A stretch of DNA of 64,000 bases, from the NCBI RefSeq assembly GCF_038446525.1, contig NZ_CP151792.1, positions 1,860,001 through 1,924,000 of the forward strand. The letters are read 5' to 3'. The notes below the pieces were generated by a model. It was not told where the DNA came from. It was given only the letters and a program-made list of their open reading frames with translations, and made no database searches. Position numbers and translations under genes: made by a program. Of the stretch, positions 27,601 to 34,936 are shown piece after piece (the stretch's first letter is position 1; each line of letters opens with the position of its first letter). The DNA is from Methanolobus sp. ZRKC5. GTDB lineage: Archaea; Halobacteriota; Methanosarcinia; Methanosarcinales; Methanosarcinaceae.

Positions 27601-28204
27601 GGCCATGGAGCGTCTTGAACCTGTCAATATGCGCGCAATTGATGAGTACGATGAGGTTGAGGCAAGACTCAATGACCTTGTCACAAGGCGTGACACTCTG
27701 TCCTCAGAAAGGGAACAGATACTTGAGCGTATAAAGCAATATGAGCAGCTCAAAAAAGATACTTTTATGGAAACCTATGAAGGTATAAATGCACCTTTCA
27801 AGGAAATATTCCATGAGCTTTCCGATGGTACTGGTGAGCTGGTTCTCGATAATTATGAAGATCCCTTTGCAGGTGGCATGACACTTAAAGCACAACCAAA
27901 GGAAAAGACCCTGCAGCGTCTGGAAGCCATGTCGGGTGGAGAAAAAAGTCTTACTGCCCTGTCATTTGTATTCGCCATTCAGCAGTACAGGCCTGCTCCT
28001 TTCTATGCATTCGATGAAATTGATATGTTCCTTGACGGAGCTAATGCAGGTAAGGTTGCACAGCGGGTTAAAACAGCAGTTGCAAATGCACAATTCATTG
28101 TTGTCTCTCTCAGAAAACCAATGATAGAGGCTGCTGAGCGTACCATTGGGGTTGCAATGCAGGAAAATAATATTACAAGTATTACGGGTGTGAAACTACG
28201 TTGA
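24680..28204 (+). CDS. smc: Chromosome segregation ATPase SMC
   Basis: The 1174-residue SMC subunit of archaeal condensin, which loops and segregates DNA. Start is GTG 24680 (MHIKELEFINFKSFG) with GAGG six bases before it. Walker A is GPNGSGKSN (residues 31-39), coiled coils span ~170-500 and ~680-1000, the hinge is ~520-680 (HGLPGIYGTIAELG to GAMVGGSQQQKSG), the signature MSGGEKSLTALSFVFA is at ~1083, and Walker B is FYAFDEIDMFLDG. The next gene, scpA, overlaps its stop by four bases, so SMC and its kleisin are translated together. Confidence 0.97.
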   Translation: MHIKELEFINFKSFGKKVKIPFFDGFTTISGPNGSGKSNIIDGILFVLGLSSSRTMRAEKLTDLIYNGEGSKKPDFAQVTIRFDNTDREMPYDADEIIITRKIRETDSGYYSYFYFDGKAASLTEVHNYLAKARVTPEGYNVVMQGDVTRIINMTPTERRKIIDEIAGVAEFDSKRDRAFSELEIVRERVERVDIIIEEVGQQLEKLKTERDQALKYQSLKEEKMKFEGFVLLAKLKDAKVELLSVADDIQAKDEVLGKLGLDLDAKKINVEKLEQDLEEMTLTIQRMGEDEQIQIKKDIEGIRGEVSRCVDTIELSEKEMEDVESRRRKTFVEIDEIKGKLEELDSNLSEESMRKESILSEMSERKTERMILQSKIADVDSKFAQTRDELSTLKSKLETVKNDKNELMRQEDRLLDSLRRKSAEVRDIESEIADAKSKAESSGSDTLSVGYDIEKLNEKIDVLTKDIDDLELNRSQLKVIVKEIEDELRKYENDYARIEVRVRAAEDHSRYSKAVDMVMNEKKHHGLPGIYGTIAELGSVDQKYSNALGIAAGGRMQAVVVENDEDASRAISFLKQRRGGRATFLPLNKMESRRPYKNLSDREGVVGYAIDLIDFDNKFEAAFWYVFRDTLIVDTLTNARRLMGGLRMVTLEGEVIEKSGAMVGGSQQQKSGLSFAASEKDKLVKIAEKITEYDSRRSNAIKKLDQVEGHISQVNHEVHEHDKEISKKQMQLEEISGRSERLSQLIEAKAQELADIEESRKELRDEMERTVTLKQEKEELVLSLEADIGELDEKLAGSEVPELNRQAEQLDEEIRRLDGRVRDIDSTLNALNLDRDYASSKMEENRELIKSMDEKKATHKQRVADLRNKITELEASLLEKQQRETELADKLKELQQERAQLHEKHASVKKEFEKIKLRVDDGNRHMMALKATKDALDEQVVELAEEIQRRGIEETEEVPNYETVRTRIGSIEKAMERLEPVNMRAIDEYDEVEARLNDLVTRRDTLSSEREQILERIKQYEQLKKDTFMETYEGINAPFKEIFHELSDGTGELVLDNYEDPFAGGMTLKAQPKEKTLQRLEAMSGGEKSLTALSFVFAIQQYRPAPFYAFDEIDMFLDGANAGKVAQRVKTAVANAQFIVVSLRKPMIEAAERTIGVAMQENNITSITGVKLR

Positions 28205-29034
28205 ACGAAATAGCAGAAGATATGGAGCTGGTTCAAGCAGCCGAAATTGTTCCGATTGCTGGTGTTTCGTTACCATGCACTATTGATCCGGCATTCGTTG
28301 AGACCTTAAGGGAACTTGGTGTTGATGAATCTCTCCTTGACTTCTCGGAAGACGTACTTAGCGAACCTGTTGAGATTCTCATGAATCTTGCAAAGGACGG
28401 TGCCATAAATCCATGGGATATAGATCTTGTCACTGTTACTGACATGTTCCTTGAGCGTATCGAAGTGATGCAGATGATGGATCTTCGAATCTCCGGCAGG
28501 ACACTTCTTTATGCGTCGATTCTGTTGCGTATGAAATCCACCGGAATCGTCCTGGAGGATGAGGATGAGGACTGCTTCGAGATGATGGATGATGAGCTGG
28601 ATTTCTATGAGGTTGATGAATATCCGGTTCCAAAACTACCTATCCGTCGCAGAGCTACACGTCCGGTTACACTTCATGAGCTCATTGTTGAGCTGCGCAA
28701 AGCAGAGAAGGTTGAAACGCGCAGGAAAGACCGCAGTGTTTACCGAAAACTTGAAGAAAGGTCAGCTGTAACAACAGATGATGTCCTGGGTATTGCTCAC
28801 GAAGAGGATATACTGGGACGTGTCAGGGATATGGCTGCAATGTTAAAGGAATCATTTACTGAGCATGAGTTTGTCCAGCTTTCTGATCTGATGACCGATG
28901 ACCGGTCTGAGAATATCATGACCTATGTTTCACTTCTTTTCCTTGCAACTGAAAAGCAGGTTTGGTTGACACAGGAAGAACTCTTCGGTGAATTGTATGT
29001 TTATCCAGCCAGGGCAAATTATGAGGCTGTTTAA
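28201..29034 (+). CDS. scpA: Kleisin ScpA
   Basis: A 277-residue kleisin that closes the SMC ring. The TTG start at 28201 overlaps the smc stop by four bases (TTGA) and has GGGTGTG nearby; an ATG eight codons in (MELVQAAEIV) is an alternative. The N-terminal part has the family motif INPWDIDLVTVTDMFLERIEVM, the middle is acidic (DEDEDCFEMMDDELDFYEVDE), and the C-terminal winged helix includes TEHEFVQLSDL and FLATEKQVWLTQEELFGELYV. Length is typical for archaeal ScpA. Confidence 0.95.
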   Translation: MNEIAEDMELVQAAEIVPIAGVSLPCTIDPAFVETLRELGVDESLLDFSEDVLSEPVEILMNLAKDGAINPWDIDLVTVTDMFLERIEVMQMMDLRISGRTLLYASILLRMKSTGIVLEDEDEDCFEMMDDELDFYEVDEYPVPKLPIRRRATRPVTLHELIVELRKAEKVETRRKDRSVYRKLEERSAVTTDDVLGIAHEEDILGRVRDMAAMLKESFTEHEFVQLSDLMTDDRSENIMTYVSLLFLATEKQVWLTQEELFGELYVYPARANYEAV

Positions 29035-29051
29035 GAGGTGTGTTTACAGTT

Positions 29052-30158
29052 ATGAGTGACCGGGAAGTTATGGAGGCAGCTCTTTTTGCTGCCGGAGGGG
29101 CACTTGATGCGGCAACCCTTGGAAAACTGATAGGCAAGCCAAAGAAACATGTTATCTCTATCGCAGTTGATCTTGTGAAAGAATATTCTTCCAGGGAAAC
29201 TGGTATTGAGGTAATTGACCTTGGTGAACGCTACGTTATGCAGGTCAAACCAAAATATACTGATGTGGTGAGACCACTTGCTCCAAAAGAATTGAGTGCA
29301 CCCATGCTGCGCACACTTTCCATGATAGCATATCATCAGCCACTTATCCAGTCAGATCTTGTGGACATGAGGGGTAATTCTGCTTATGACCACATAAGGG
29401 AGCTGAAGGACAGAGGCTTTGTTGAGGCTGTACCACACGGAAGAACAAAGATTCTCCGTACCACTTCTTTATTTGCTGATTATTTCGGTCTTGAATCCAA
29501 CGACCCTGAACTTGTTAAAAAGAAGATTGTTGAACTTTCTCGCTTTCAAAGCGGACAGAGTGGTCTTAACAAGTGGCTTGGGAGAAGATTCATTGGTGTT
29601 ACTCCTATGTATGAGTCCCTGATGGAAATGTGTGGTATAAGGGAGTACAAAGTTATCAACGCCTATGATCCTACGGAAGATGAGTTGGATGAGCTTGAAG
29701 ATGTGTATAAATTAGTTATCTCCAAAGGTTACATTGAAAAAGTGAGTAAATATTATGACGGAGAAATAATTGAGGTTAGTTCAACCACGTTTGATGATAT
29801 TATTGATTCTATCAAACTCCTTGAGAATGTGGCTGACCCTGAGAGGTCAAAGTCAAGTATTGAAGCAATAAATGAGCTCAAAGAACGTTATACTTCAAAG
29901 GCACTTGTTATAAGCAAGAAAGTCCAGCCTGCAACTGAGATGGTTGCGCGTATCGTCAGTGACTTGCGACTGGGAGTATCATCTACCGGAATTGTAATAG
30001 CTCCTGATTATGGCACATCAACAGATGGTGTTGAAGTTTCAGAAGGTGCCGAGATTCTTGTACCAACTCACAAAGCCATGGATGGCAGCTTGCTGGAAAG
30101 GGTTTGTAGCAAATATGACGCTGTTATAGATGGACTTAAAAAGTTTGAGAACAGTTGA
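29052..30158 (+). CDS. scpB: ScpB-like protein with long C-terminal extension
   Basis: The partner of ScpA in the condensin complex. I choose ATG 29052 (MSDREVMEAALFAAGG); GAGGTG lies upstream of it and overlaps the in-frame GTG at 29040. Residues ~1-170 match ScpB: two winged helices with APKELSAPMLRTLSMIAYHQP and the IRELKDRGFVE segment. The remaining ~200 residues (from about GQSGLNKWLGRRFIGVTP) have no counterpart in the ~190-residue bacterial protein and include a domain ending near VISKKVQPATEMVARIVSDL. I cannot assign that part. Confidence 0.88.
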   Translation: MSDREVMEAALFAAGGALDAATLGKLIGKPKKHVISIAVDLVKEYSSRETGIEVIDLGERYVMQVKPKYTDVVRPLAPKELSAPMLRTLSMIAYHQPLIQSDLVDMRGNSAYDHIRELKDRGFVEAVPHGRTKILRTTSLFADYFGLESNDPELVKKKIVELSRFQSGQSGLNKWLGRRFIGVTPMYESLMEMCGIREYKVINAYDPTEDELDELEDVYKLVISKGYIEKVSKYYDGEIIEVSSTTFDDIIDSIKLLENVADPERSKSSIEAINELKERYTSKALVISKKVQPATEMVARIVSDLRLGVSSTGIVIAPDYGTSTDGVEVSEGAEILVPTHKAMDGSLLERVCSKYDAVIDGLKKFENS

Positions 30159-30220
30159 AAATAAGCAGTTTGATCTAAAGATCTTTCCAAAATGTCATTT
30201 TTTATGGTTTCTTTAAATAC

Positions 30221-30251
30221 TTATATAAACCAGAGGGTATAACTTTATATA
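30221..30251 (+). promoter_or_regulatory. Two TATA boxes before tbp
   Basis: TTATATAAA (30221-30229) and TTTATATA (30244-30251) lie 22 bp apart, predicting two transcription starts at about 30250 and 30272, both upstream of the tbp ribosome site GAGG. Binding at the second box could occlude the first start. Confidence 0.5.
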
Positions 30252-30308
30252 CTGAATTGCTGAATATAACCAACTCGCTTTAAATGCTTTAAATATGAGG
30301 ATTATACT

Positions 30309-30860
30309 ATGTCAGATTACAACATCAAAATTGAAAATGTGGTCGCATCTACCAAGCTTGCAGAAGAATTTGATCTTATAAAGATAGAAGCTGAATTCGA
30401 GGGTGCTGAATATAACAAACAGAAGTTCCCTGGTCTCGTTTACCGTGTAACTGACCCAAAAGCTGCATTTTTGGTATTTACTTCCGGTAAGGTAGTATGT
30501 ACCGGTGCAAAGAATGTGGCTGATGTTCACACTGTCATAGGCAACATGGCAAAAAAGCTCAATGGAATTGGAATAAAAACCATAGAGAACCCTGAAATTA
30601 CTGTTCAGAACATTGTAGCATCCGCAGATCTGAAGGCAGTGCTAAATCTGAATGCTATTGCTATCGGTCTTGGTCTTGAGAATATTGAATATGAGCCAGA
30701 ACAGTTCCCGGGTCTTGTTTACCGCATAGACGATCCTAAGGTCGTAGTACTTATTTTCAGTTCCGGAAAACTTGTGGTTACCGGTGGAAAATCTCCTGAG
30801 AATTGTGAACAGGGTGTTGAAGTCGTAAGGCAGCAACTTGACAGCATGGGTCTGCTCTAA
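30309..30860 (+). CDS. tbp: TATA-box-binding protein
   Basis: The general transcription factor that binds TATA promoters and recruits TFB and RNA polymerase. Its 183 residues are two direct repeats of the saddle fold: repeat 1 includes EQ-type motif [21 protein letters not shown], here quoted by its start [10 protein letters not shown], then [11 protein letters not shown]; repeat 2 has [16 protein letters not shown] and [11 protein letters not shown]. The two pairs of Phe/Leu wedges needed to bend DNA are present. Two TATA boxes precede it. It is followed by the glycosyltransferase gene 26 bp on, which probably reads through. Confidence 0.97.
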   Translation: MSDYNIKIENVVASTKLAEEFDLIKIEAEFEGAEYNKQKFPGLVYRVTDPKAAFLVFTSGKVVCTGAKNVADVHTVIGNMAKKLNGIGIKTIENPEITVQNIVASADLKAVLNLNAIAIGLGLENIEYEPEQFPGLVYRIDDPKVVVLIFSSGKLVVTGGKSPENCEQGVEVVRQQLDSMGLL

Positions 30861-30886
30861 GACCACATCTTTTTATTTCTTTTAAA

Positions 30887-31807
30887 ATGACAAACGAGAA
30901 CGTCTGTATTTTATTGCCTGTCCTCAACGAAGAGGCTACCATCGGTCAGGTTATCAGAGATTTTCGCTTAGAAGGCTTTGACAATATACTTGTTATAGAC
31001 GGCAACAGCAAAGATAGGACACGTGAGATTTCAGAAGCTGAAGGTGCCCGGGTCGTAGTTCAGACTGGCAAGGGTAAAGGTCAGGCACTAAAACAGGCTT
31101 TTGAACTTATAGATGAAGAATACATCGTTATGGCAGATGGCGATGGTACCAATCTTGCAAAAGATGTCCATGCGGTACTCGGCCCTGTTCTTGAAGGAAA
31201 AGCTGACCATGTCATGGGCAACAGATTAGTGGACTATGAGGAAGGGGCATTTACCAGGCTCAACCTATTCGGCAACAAAATAATCAACAAGATTTTTGGG
31301 CTGGCCTATGGGTTGTGGCTTGAAGATATTCTTACTGGATACAGGGCTTTTAATAAAAAGGCCATCAAATCATTTGAATTGAAAAAACTAGGATTTGAGA
31401 TCGAATCTGAGATTACGATCGAGAGTGTTAAGAAAGACTTGAGGATATTAGAAGTTCCAACTACTTACCTTGCAAGGCACACCGAGGGAGCCACCAAGTT
31501 AAATCCCCTTAAAGATGGTTTCAGGATTGGCTCTACCATTTATAAAATGGCACGTCTTCACAATCCGATGTTCTATTTTGGCATAATTGGTGGGATTTTC
31601 ATTGTATCTGGACTGATAGTTGGTACTTATGTTGTAATACAGTGGTTCCAGGGAGTTACCCGCATACCTATGAGCATTCTTACTACTCTTCTTATCATAG
31701 CAGGTTTCCAGATGTTCGTTTTTGGAATGTTGAGTGACCTTGTGGTAACCCTTCATAGGGAAAACATGCGTATGCTCAGGGCGCTGAGTGAAGATAAGAA
31801 GAAATAA
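30887..31807 (+). CDS. Family 2 glycosyltransferase, AglJ-like
   Basis: A membrane-bound glycosyltransferase that probably adds the first sugar to dolichol phosphate in N-glycosylation of surface proteins. The 306 residues have a GT-A domain (LLPVLNEEATIG, VIDGNSKDRT, metal-binding MADGDGTN, GNRLVDYEEGAF, LTGYRAFNKKAIKS) and two C-terminal membrane helices (about residues 228-250 and 262-283). The closing architecture matches archaeal AglJ proteins. The many sequons in the S-layer and prepilin-like proteins of this window would be natural acceptors. No ribosome site is seen before its ATG. Confidence 0.85.
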   Translation: MTNENVCILLPVLNEEATIGQVIRDFRLEGFDNILVIDGNSKDRTREISEAEGARVVVQTGKGKGQALKQAFELIDEEYIVMADGDGTNLAKDVHAVLGPVLEGKADHVMGNRLVDYEEGAFTRLNLFGNKIINKIFGLAYGLWLEDILTGYRAFNKKAIKSFELKKLGFEIESEITIESVKKDLRILEVPTTYLARHTEGATKLNPLKDGFRIGSTIYKMARLHNPMFYFGIIGGIFIVSGLIVGTYVVIQWFQGVTRIPMSILTTLLIIAGFQMFVFGMLSDLVVTLHRENMRMLRALSEDKKK

Positions 31808-32089
31808 CTGTTGTTTAGTTTATGCTTTTCTTCTTTCTTCCTTCTCAACAATACATATTTTCCAGTAGATTTGCTTTCATATTTTAAATTCTGACCTGAT
31901 TCATATACTCTTGGTTTTGCAGCAAAAAATAAATAAATACAAGTGTAAAACAAAACAATTGAGCTTGTTTTGAATTAAAGCAAATCTTCTCACAGCATGT
32001 GCTTATTCCGTGCAATGTATTTATTGTGTCTGTTTTTAGCCATTTGTTGCGGTCCGTATTTCCATATATTTAAATGTAATTAATCCTTT
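31808..32089. other. Non-coding gap before thiC
   Basis: This AT-rich stretch has no supported gene. It contains one clear hairpin, CAAAACAA-TTGAGC-TTGTTTTG at 31951-31972, with perfect 8-base arms, which could terminate or process the glycosyltransferase transcript. Nothing else stands out before the thiC control region. Confidence 0.4.
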
Positions 32090-32142
32090 GATAAAGTTAA
32101 CTTGACTTTATCGAAAGTTAATTTTTCGACAACTATTATATA
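32090..32142 (+). promoter_or_regulatory. thiC promoter with two adjoining palindromes
   Basis: Two palindromes overlap end to end: GATAAAGT-N7-ACTTTATC (32090-32112) and TCGAAA-N7-TTTCGA (32111-32129). A third reading, TTAACTT-N11-AAGTTAA, runs across both. The TATA box TATTATATA follows at about 32134-32142, so a bound protein would sit on the BRE side. Archaea are known to control thiamine genes with the repressor ThiR, which makes this a candidate ThiR site. I cannot check the motif. No TPP riboswitch core is seen. Confidence 0.5.
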
Positions 32143-32186
32143 CGATTTAGTTCTACTAGGGTACATCAAACTCTGAGGTATAAATA

Positions 32187-33473
32187 ATGACAATAGTAAC
32201 AGATGCAAAAAGCGGTAAGATCACAGAAGAGATGAAGATCGTTGCAGCAAACGAAAACAAAGACCCTGAATTCATCAGGCGTGGAATTGCTGCAGGAAGA
32301 ATCGTAATCCCTATGACCCCATACAGGGACATCAAACTCTGTGGTATCGGTGAAGGACTCAGGACAAAGGTCAATGCATCCATTGGTGCATCATCAGATA
32401 TCGTTGATGTAGATATGGAAGTTACAAAGGCAAAGGCAGCAGAAGCAGCAGGTGCAGACACACTTATGGAGCTCGGTACCGGTGGGGATTTCCTTGGTAT
32501 CAGGAAACAGGTCTGTGACGCAATATCCCTTTCAGTAGGTTCAGTACCTCTTTATCAGGCATTCATCACCGCAGCAAAGAGAGATGGTTCTATTGTCCAC
32601 ATGACAGAGGACGACCTTTGGCATGCAACCGAGGAACAGGCAAAGCTCGGAACAAACTTTATGGCTATCCACACAGGTGTCAACAACATTGTCCTTGACA
32701 GACTGAAGGCACACGGCAGATACGGTGGACTTTGTTCCCGTGGCGGTGCATTCATGAGTACCTGGATGCTCCACAATGAGAAGGAAAACCCACTTTATGA
32801 AGACTTCGATTATCTTTGTGAGATCCTCAAGGAACACGAAGTTACTCTTTCAACAGGTAATGGAATGCGCGCAGGTGCAATCGCCGATGCAACCGACAGA
32901 GCACAGGTCCAGGAGCTTATCATCAACTCCGAATGTGCACAGAAAGCACATGACAAATACGACCTTCAGGTAATCGTAGAAGGCCCCGGTCACGTACCAC
33001 TCGATGAAGTTGAAATGAATGTCAAGCTCATGAAATCAATGAGCGGTGGAAAACCATTCTACATGCTCGGTCCTCTTGTATCTGACATCGGTGCAGGCCG
33101 TGACCATATCGTAACAGCTATCGGTGCATCAGCTTCTGCAGCAGCAGGCTGTGACTTCCTTTGCTATGTAACACCAGCAGAACATCTTGCACTTCCAAAC
33201 CTCGAAGACGTTATTGAGGGTGTCAAGACATCAAGGATTGCAGCTCACGTAGGTGACATGGTTAAGAACAAGGAAAGCCGTGACTGGGATCTTGCAATGG
33301 GCAGGGCACGCAGAGATCTTGACTGGGAGAAGCAGTTCGGTCTTGCACTCGATCCGGAACTCGCAAGAAAGATAAGAACCGAGAGAGCTTCAGCAGATGA
33401 AGATGCATGTACAATGTGCGGTGACTTCTGCGCACTTAAGATAGTTAACCAGAGCTTCAACCTCTCTAAGTAA
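32187..33473 (+). CDS. thiC: Phosphomethylpyrimidine synthase ThiC
   Basis: A radical SAM enzyme that rearranges aminoimidazole ribotide into the pyrimidine part of thiamine. The 428 residues carry the family blocks TDLMELGTGGD-type (here DTLMELGTGGD), HTGVN, SRGG, GDGMR-like TGNGMRAGAI, VEGPGHVP and VTPAEHLALP, ending with the iron-sulfur motif CTMCGDFCALK (CX2CX3C, one residue shorter than the CX2CX4C of E. coli, as I recall common in anaerobes). GAGG lies eight bases before the ATG. It stands alone between strong regulatory palindromes and a terminator. A role in making another benzimidazole-type product is possible but less likely. Confidence 0.95.
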   Translation: MTIVTDAKSGKITEEMKIVAANENKDPEFIRRGIAAGRIVIPMTPYRDIKLCGIGEGLRTKVNASIGASSDIVDVDMEVTKAKAAEAAGADTLMELGTGGDFLGIRKQVCDAISLSVGSVPLYQAFITAAKRDGSIVHMTEDDLWHATEEQAKLGTNFMAIHTGVNNIVLDRLKAHGRYGGLCSRGGAFMSTWMLHNEKENPLYEDFDYLCEILKEHEVTLSTGNGMRAGAIADATDRAQVQELIINSECAQKAHDKYDLQVIVEGPGHVPLDEVEMNVKLMKSMSGGKPFYMLGPLVSDIGAGRDHIVTAIGASASAAAGCDFLCYVTPAEHLALPNLEDVIEGVKTSRIAAHVGDMVKNKESRDWDLAMGRARRDLDWEKQFGLALDPELARKIRTERASADEDACTMCGDFCALKIVNQSFNLSK

Positions 33474-33512
33474 TGCCTTTGGCATTACTTTTTCTTTTAC
33501 TTTTTTTAGTTT
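33468..33512 (+). terminator. thiC terminator
   Basis: A perfect 10-base stem, AAGTAATGCC-TTT-GGCATTACTT, overlaps the thiC stop codon and is followed by several runs of T to 33512. It is the clearest hairpin-plus-T-tract in the window. Confidence 0.75.
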
Positions 33513-33609
33513 CTCTATTTTTGAGTGGCAACCATTATTCCTAAGTGGTAACTTTAGTTTTTTTCTTTATTTCACAATAGAGTATTTCTGTGCTGTATTA
33601 AAAAAGAGA

Positions 33610-33640
33610 ATTGTTTTGGCAAGACAATACTTTTATACTT
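33610..33640 (+). promoter_or_regulatory. Palindrome and TATA box before the alcohol dehydrogenase
   Basis: ATTGT-T-TTG-G-CAA-G-ACAAT (33610-33628) is a 19 bp dyad with only the three single spacer positions unmatched. The TATA-like region ACTTTTATAC starts at 33629, directly beside it. A regulator bound here would contact TBP/TFB. Which protein binds is unknown. Confidence 0.45.
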
Positions 33641-33669
33641 TTATGTCGCAATATTTTACGGGGTATCAT

Positions 33670-33720
33670 ATGGTTTATAATGCACAAAGGATTCCTGGTG
33701 TACTGAGAAATGCTGGATAG
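33670..33720 (+). CDS. 16-residue ORF in the leader of the alcohol dehydrogenase
   Basis: ATG at 33670 opens MVYNAQRIPGVLRNAG and stops at 33720, 26 bp before the dehydrogenase start. GGGGT lies just upstream. It falls within the predicted transcript, so it may be a leader peptide, or simply a chance frame. No family can be recognised at this length. Confidence 0.25.
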   Translation: MVYNAQRIPGVLRNAG

Positions 33721-33746
33721 CCACTTAATCAGGGGGATGTGGTAGC

Positions 33747-34936
33747 ATGATCGAGACAAATGCCAAAAATGTGCACAATATAGCTCATGGGATTCTTCCA
33801 ATCCGTAAATTCTTAGCACCTGAGATTATTTTCGGTGATGGTTCCCGAAATCTCATAAGCCAGTACGTTCTCAGTTTATCTGGCAGGAATGTATTTTTGG
33901 TCAGCGATCCTGGTATTTTTAGAGCTGGTTGGGCTGGGGAAGTAGCGGATAATCTGAAGTCAGCAGGCATAGATGTTGTGATCTATGACAAAGTTTCTCC
34001 AAATCCTCTGTCTGCGGAGGTTATGCGAGGGGCAGAGCTTTACATGGAGAAAGGTTGTGACCTTATCGTGGCTGTGGGTGGTGGTAGTTCTATGGATTGT
34101 GCAAGGCGATAGGTGCGGTTGCCTCTAATCGGTGCAGCGTTCTGGGGCTGGAAGGGGTAGACGAAGTAGCTCTGCCTGCTTCTCCTATAATATGCATTCC
34201 TACGACAGCCGGTTCTTCTGCCGATGTGTCTCAATTCGCTATAATCACTGATGAGCAGAAGAAACGCAAGTTCGCTATAATTAGCAAAACCATGTTGCCA
34301 GATCTTGCACTTATAGATCCTGAGACAACCATGACTATGAATCTAGAACTGACAGCTGCCACTGGATTGGATGCTCTTAGTCACGCTTTTGAGTCCTATG
34401 TTTCTAATGCCTCCTCTGCGATAACAGATATGTTTGCTTTAGAGGCTACTAAAATATTAGCGGAATATCTGCCAAAAGTGTATGATGATCCTGGAAATAT
34501 CATGTTCAGGAATGAGGTCATGATGGGGAGTATGTATGCTGGCCTGGCATTTTCCAATGCTAGTCTGGGTTTAGTGCATGCTATGGCACATAGTCTGGGA
34601 GGTAACTTGGATTCTCCTCACGGTGAATGCAACGCCCAGCTTTTGGAACATGTAGTTGCTTTTAATTATTCTCACGCACCAGACAAATACAGGGCCCTTG
34701 AGGCTATTATTTCTGGTAAGAAACCATCAAATAAAAGTGGACCTGATGGCCTGATACTCGAACTAAGAAATATTAACGACCATCTGGGTATAAAGCCTGG
34801 ATTATCAAATATGGGAGTGAAAGAGGAGGACATTAAGTGCCTCTGCGAGAATGCATTCCTTGATCCATGTCTGGCCACCAATCCTCGTTCCGCCACGATA
34901 AAGGACATAGAGGTACTTTACCATGGGGCTCTCTAA
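33747..34936 (+). pseudogene. Iron-containing alcohol dehydrogenase broken by a -1 frameshift
   Basis: Two frames together make one complete group III alcohol dehydrogenase of about 396 residues. Frame 1 runs 33747-34112 (LAPEIIFGDGSRNLI, the NAD motif VAVGGGSSMDCA); the second continues from about 34103 to 34936 (IPTTAGSSADVSQFAI, the metal ligands in GLDALSHAFESY and HAMAHSLGG with HGECNA). The break is at 34104-34110, where GCAAGGCG replaces the expected GCAAAGGCG; one missing A restores Cys-Ala-Lys-Ala-Ile-Gly. All other positions look intact, so the lesion is very recent, a programmed slip on the A run, or a sequencing error. The gene overlaps the histidine kinase start by 14 bp. Confidence 0.85.

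Noticed and set aside
32043-32186. TPP riboswitch before thiC
   Set aside because: The thi-box core elements are not present; the symmetry found there fits protein operators instead.
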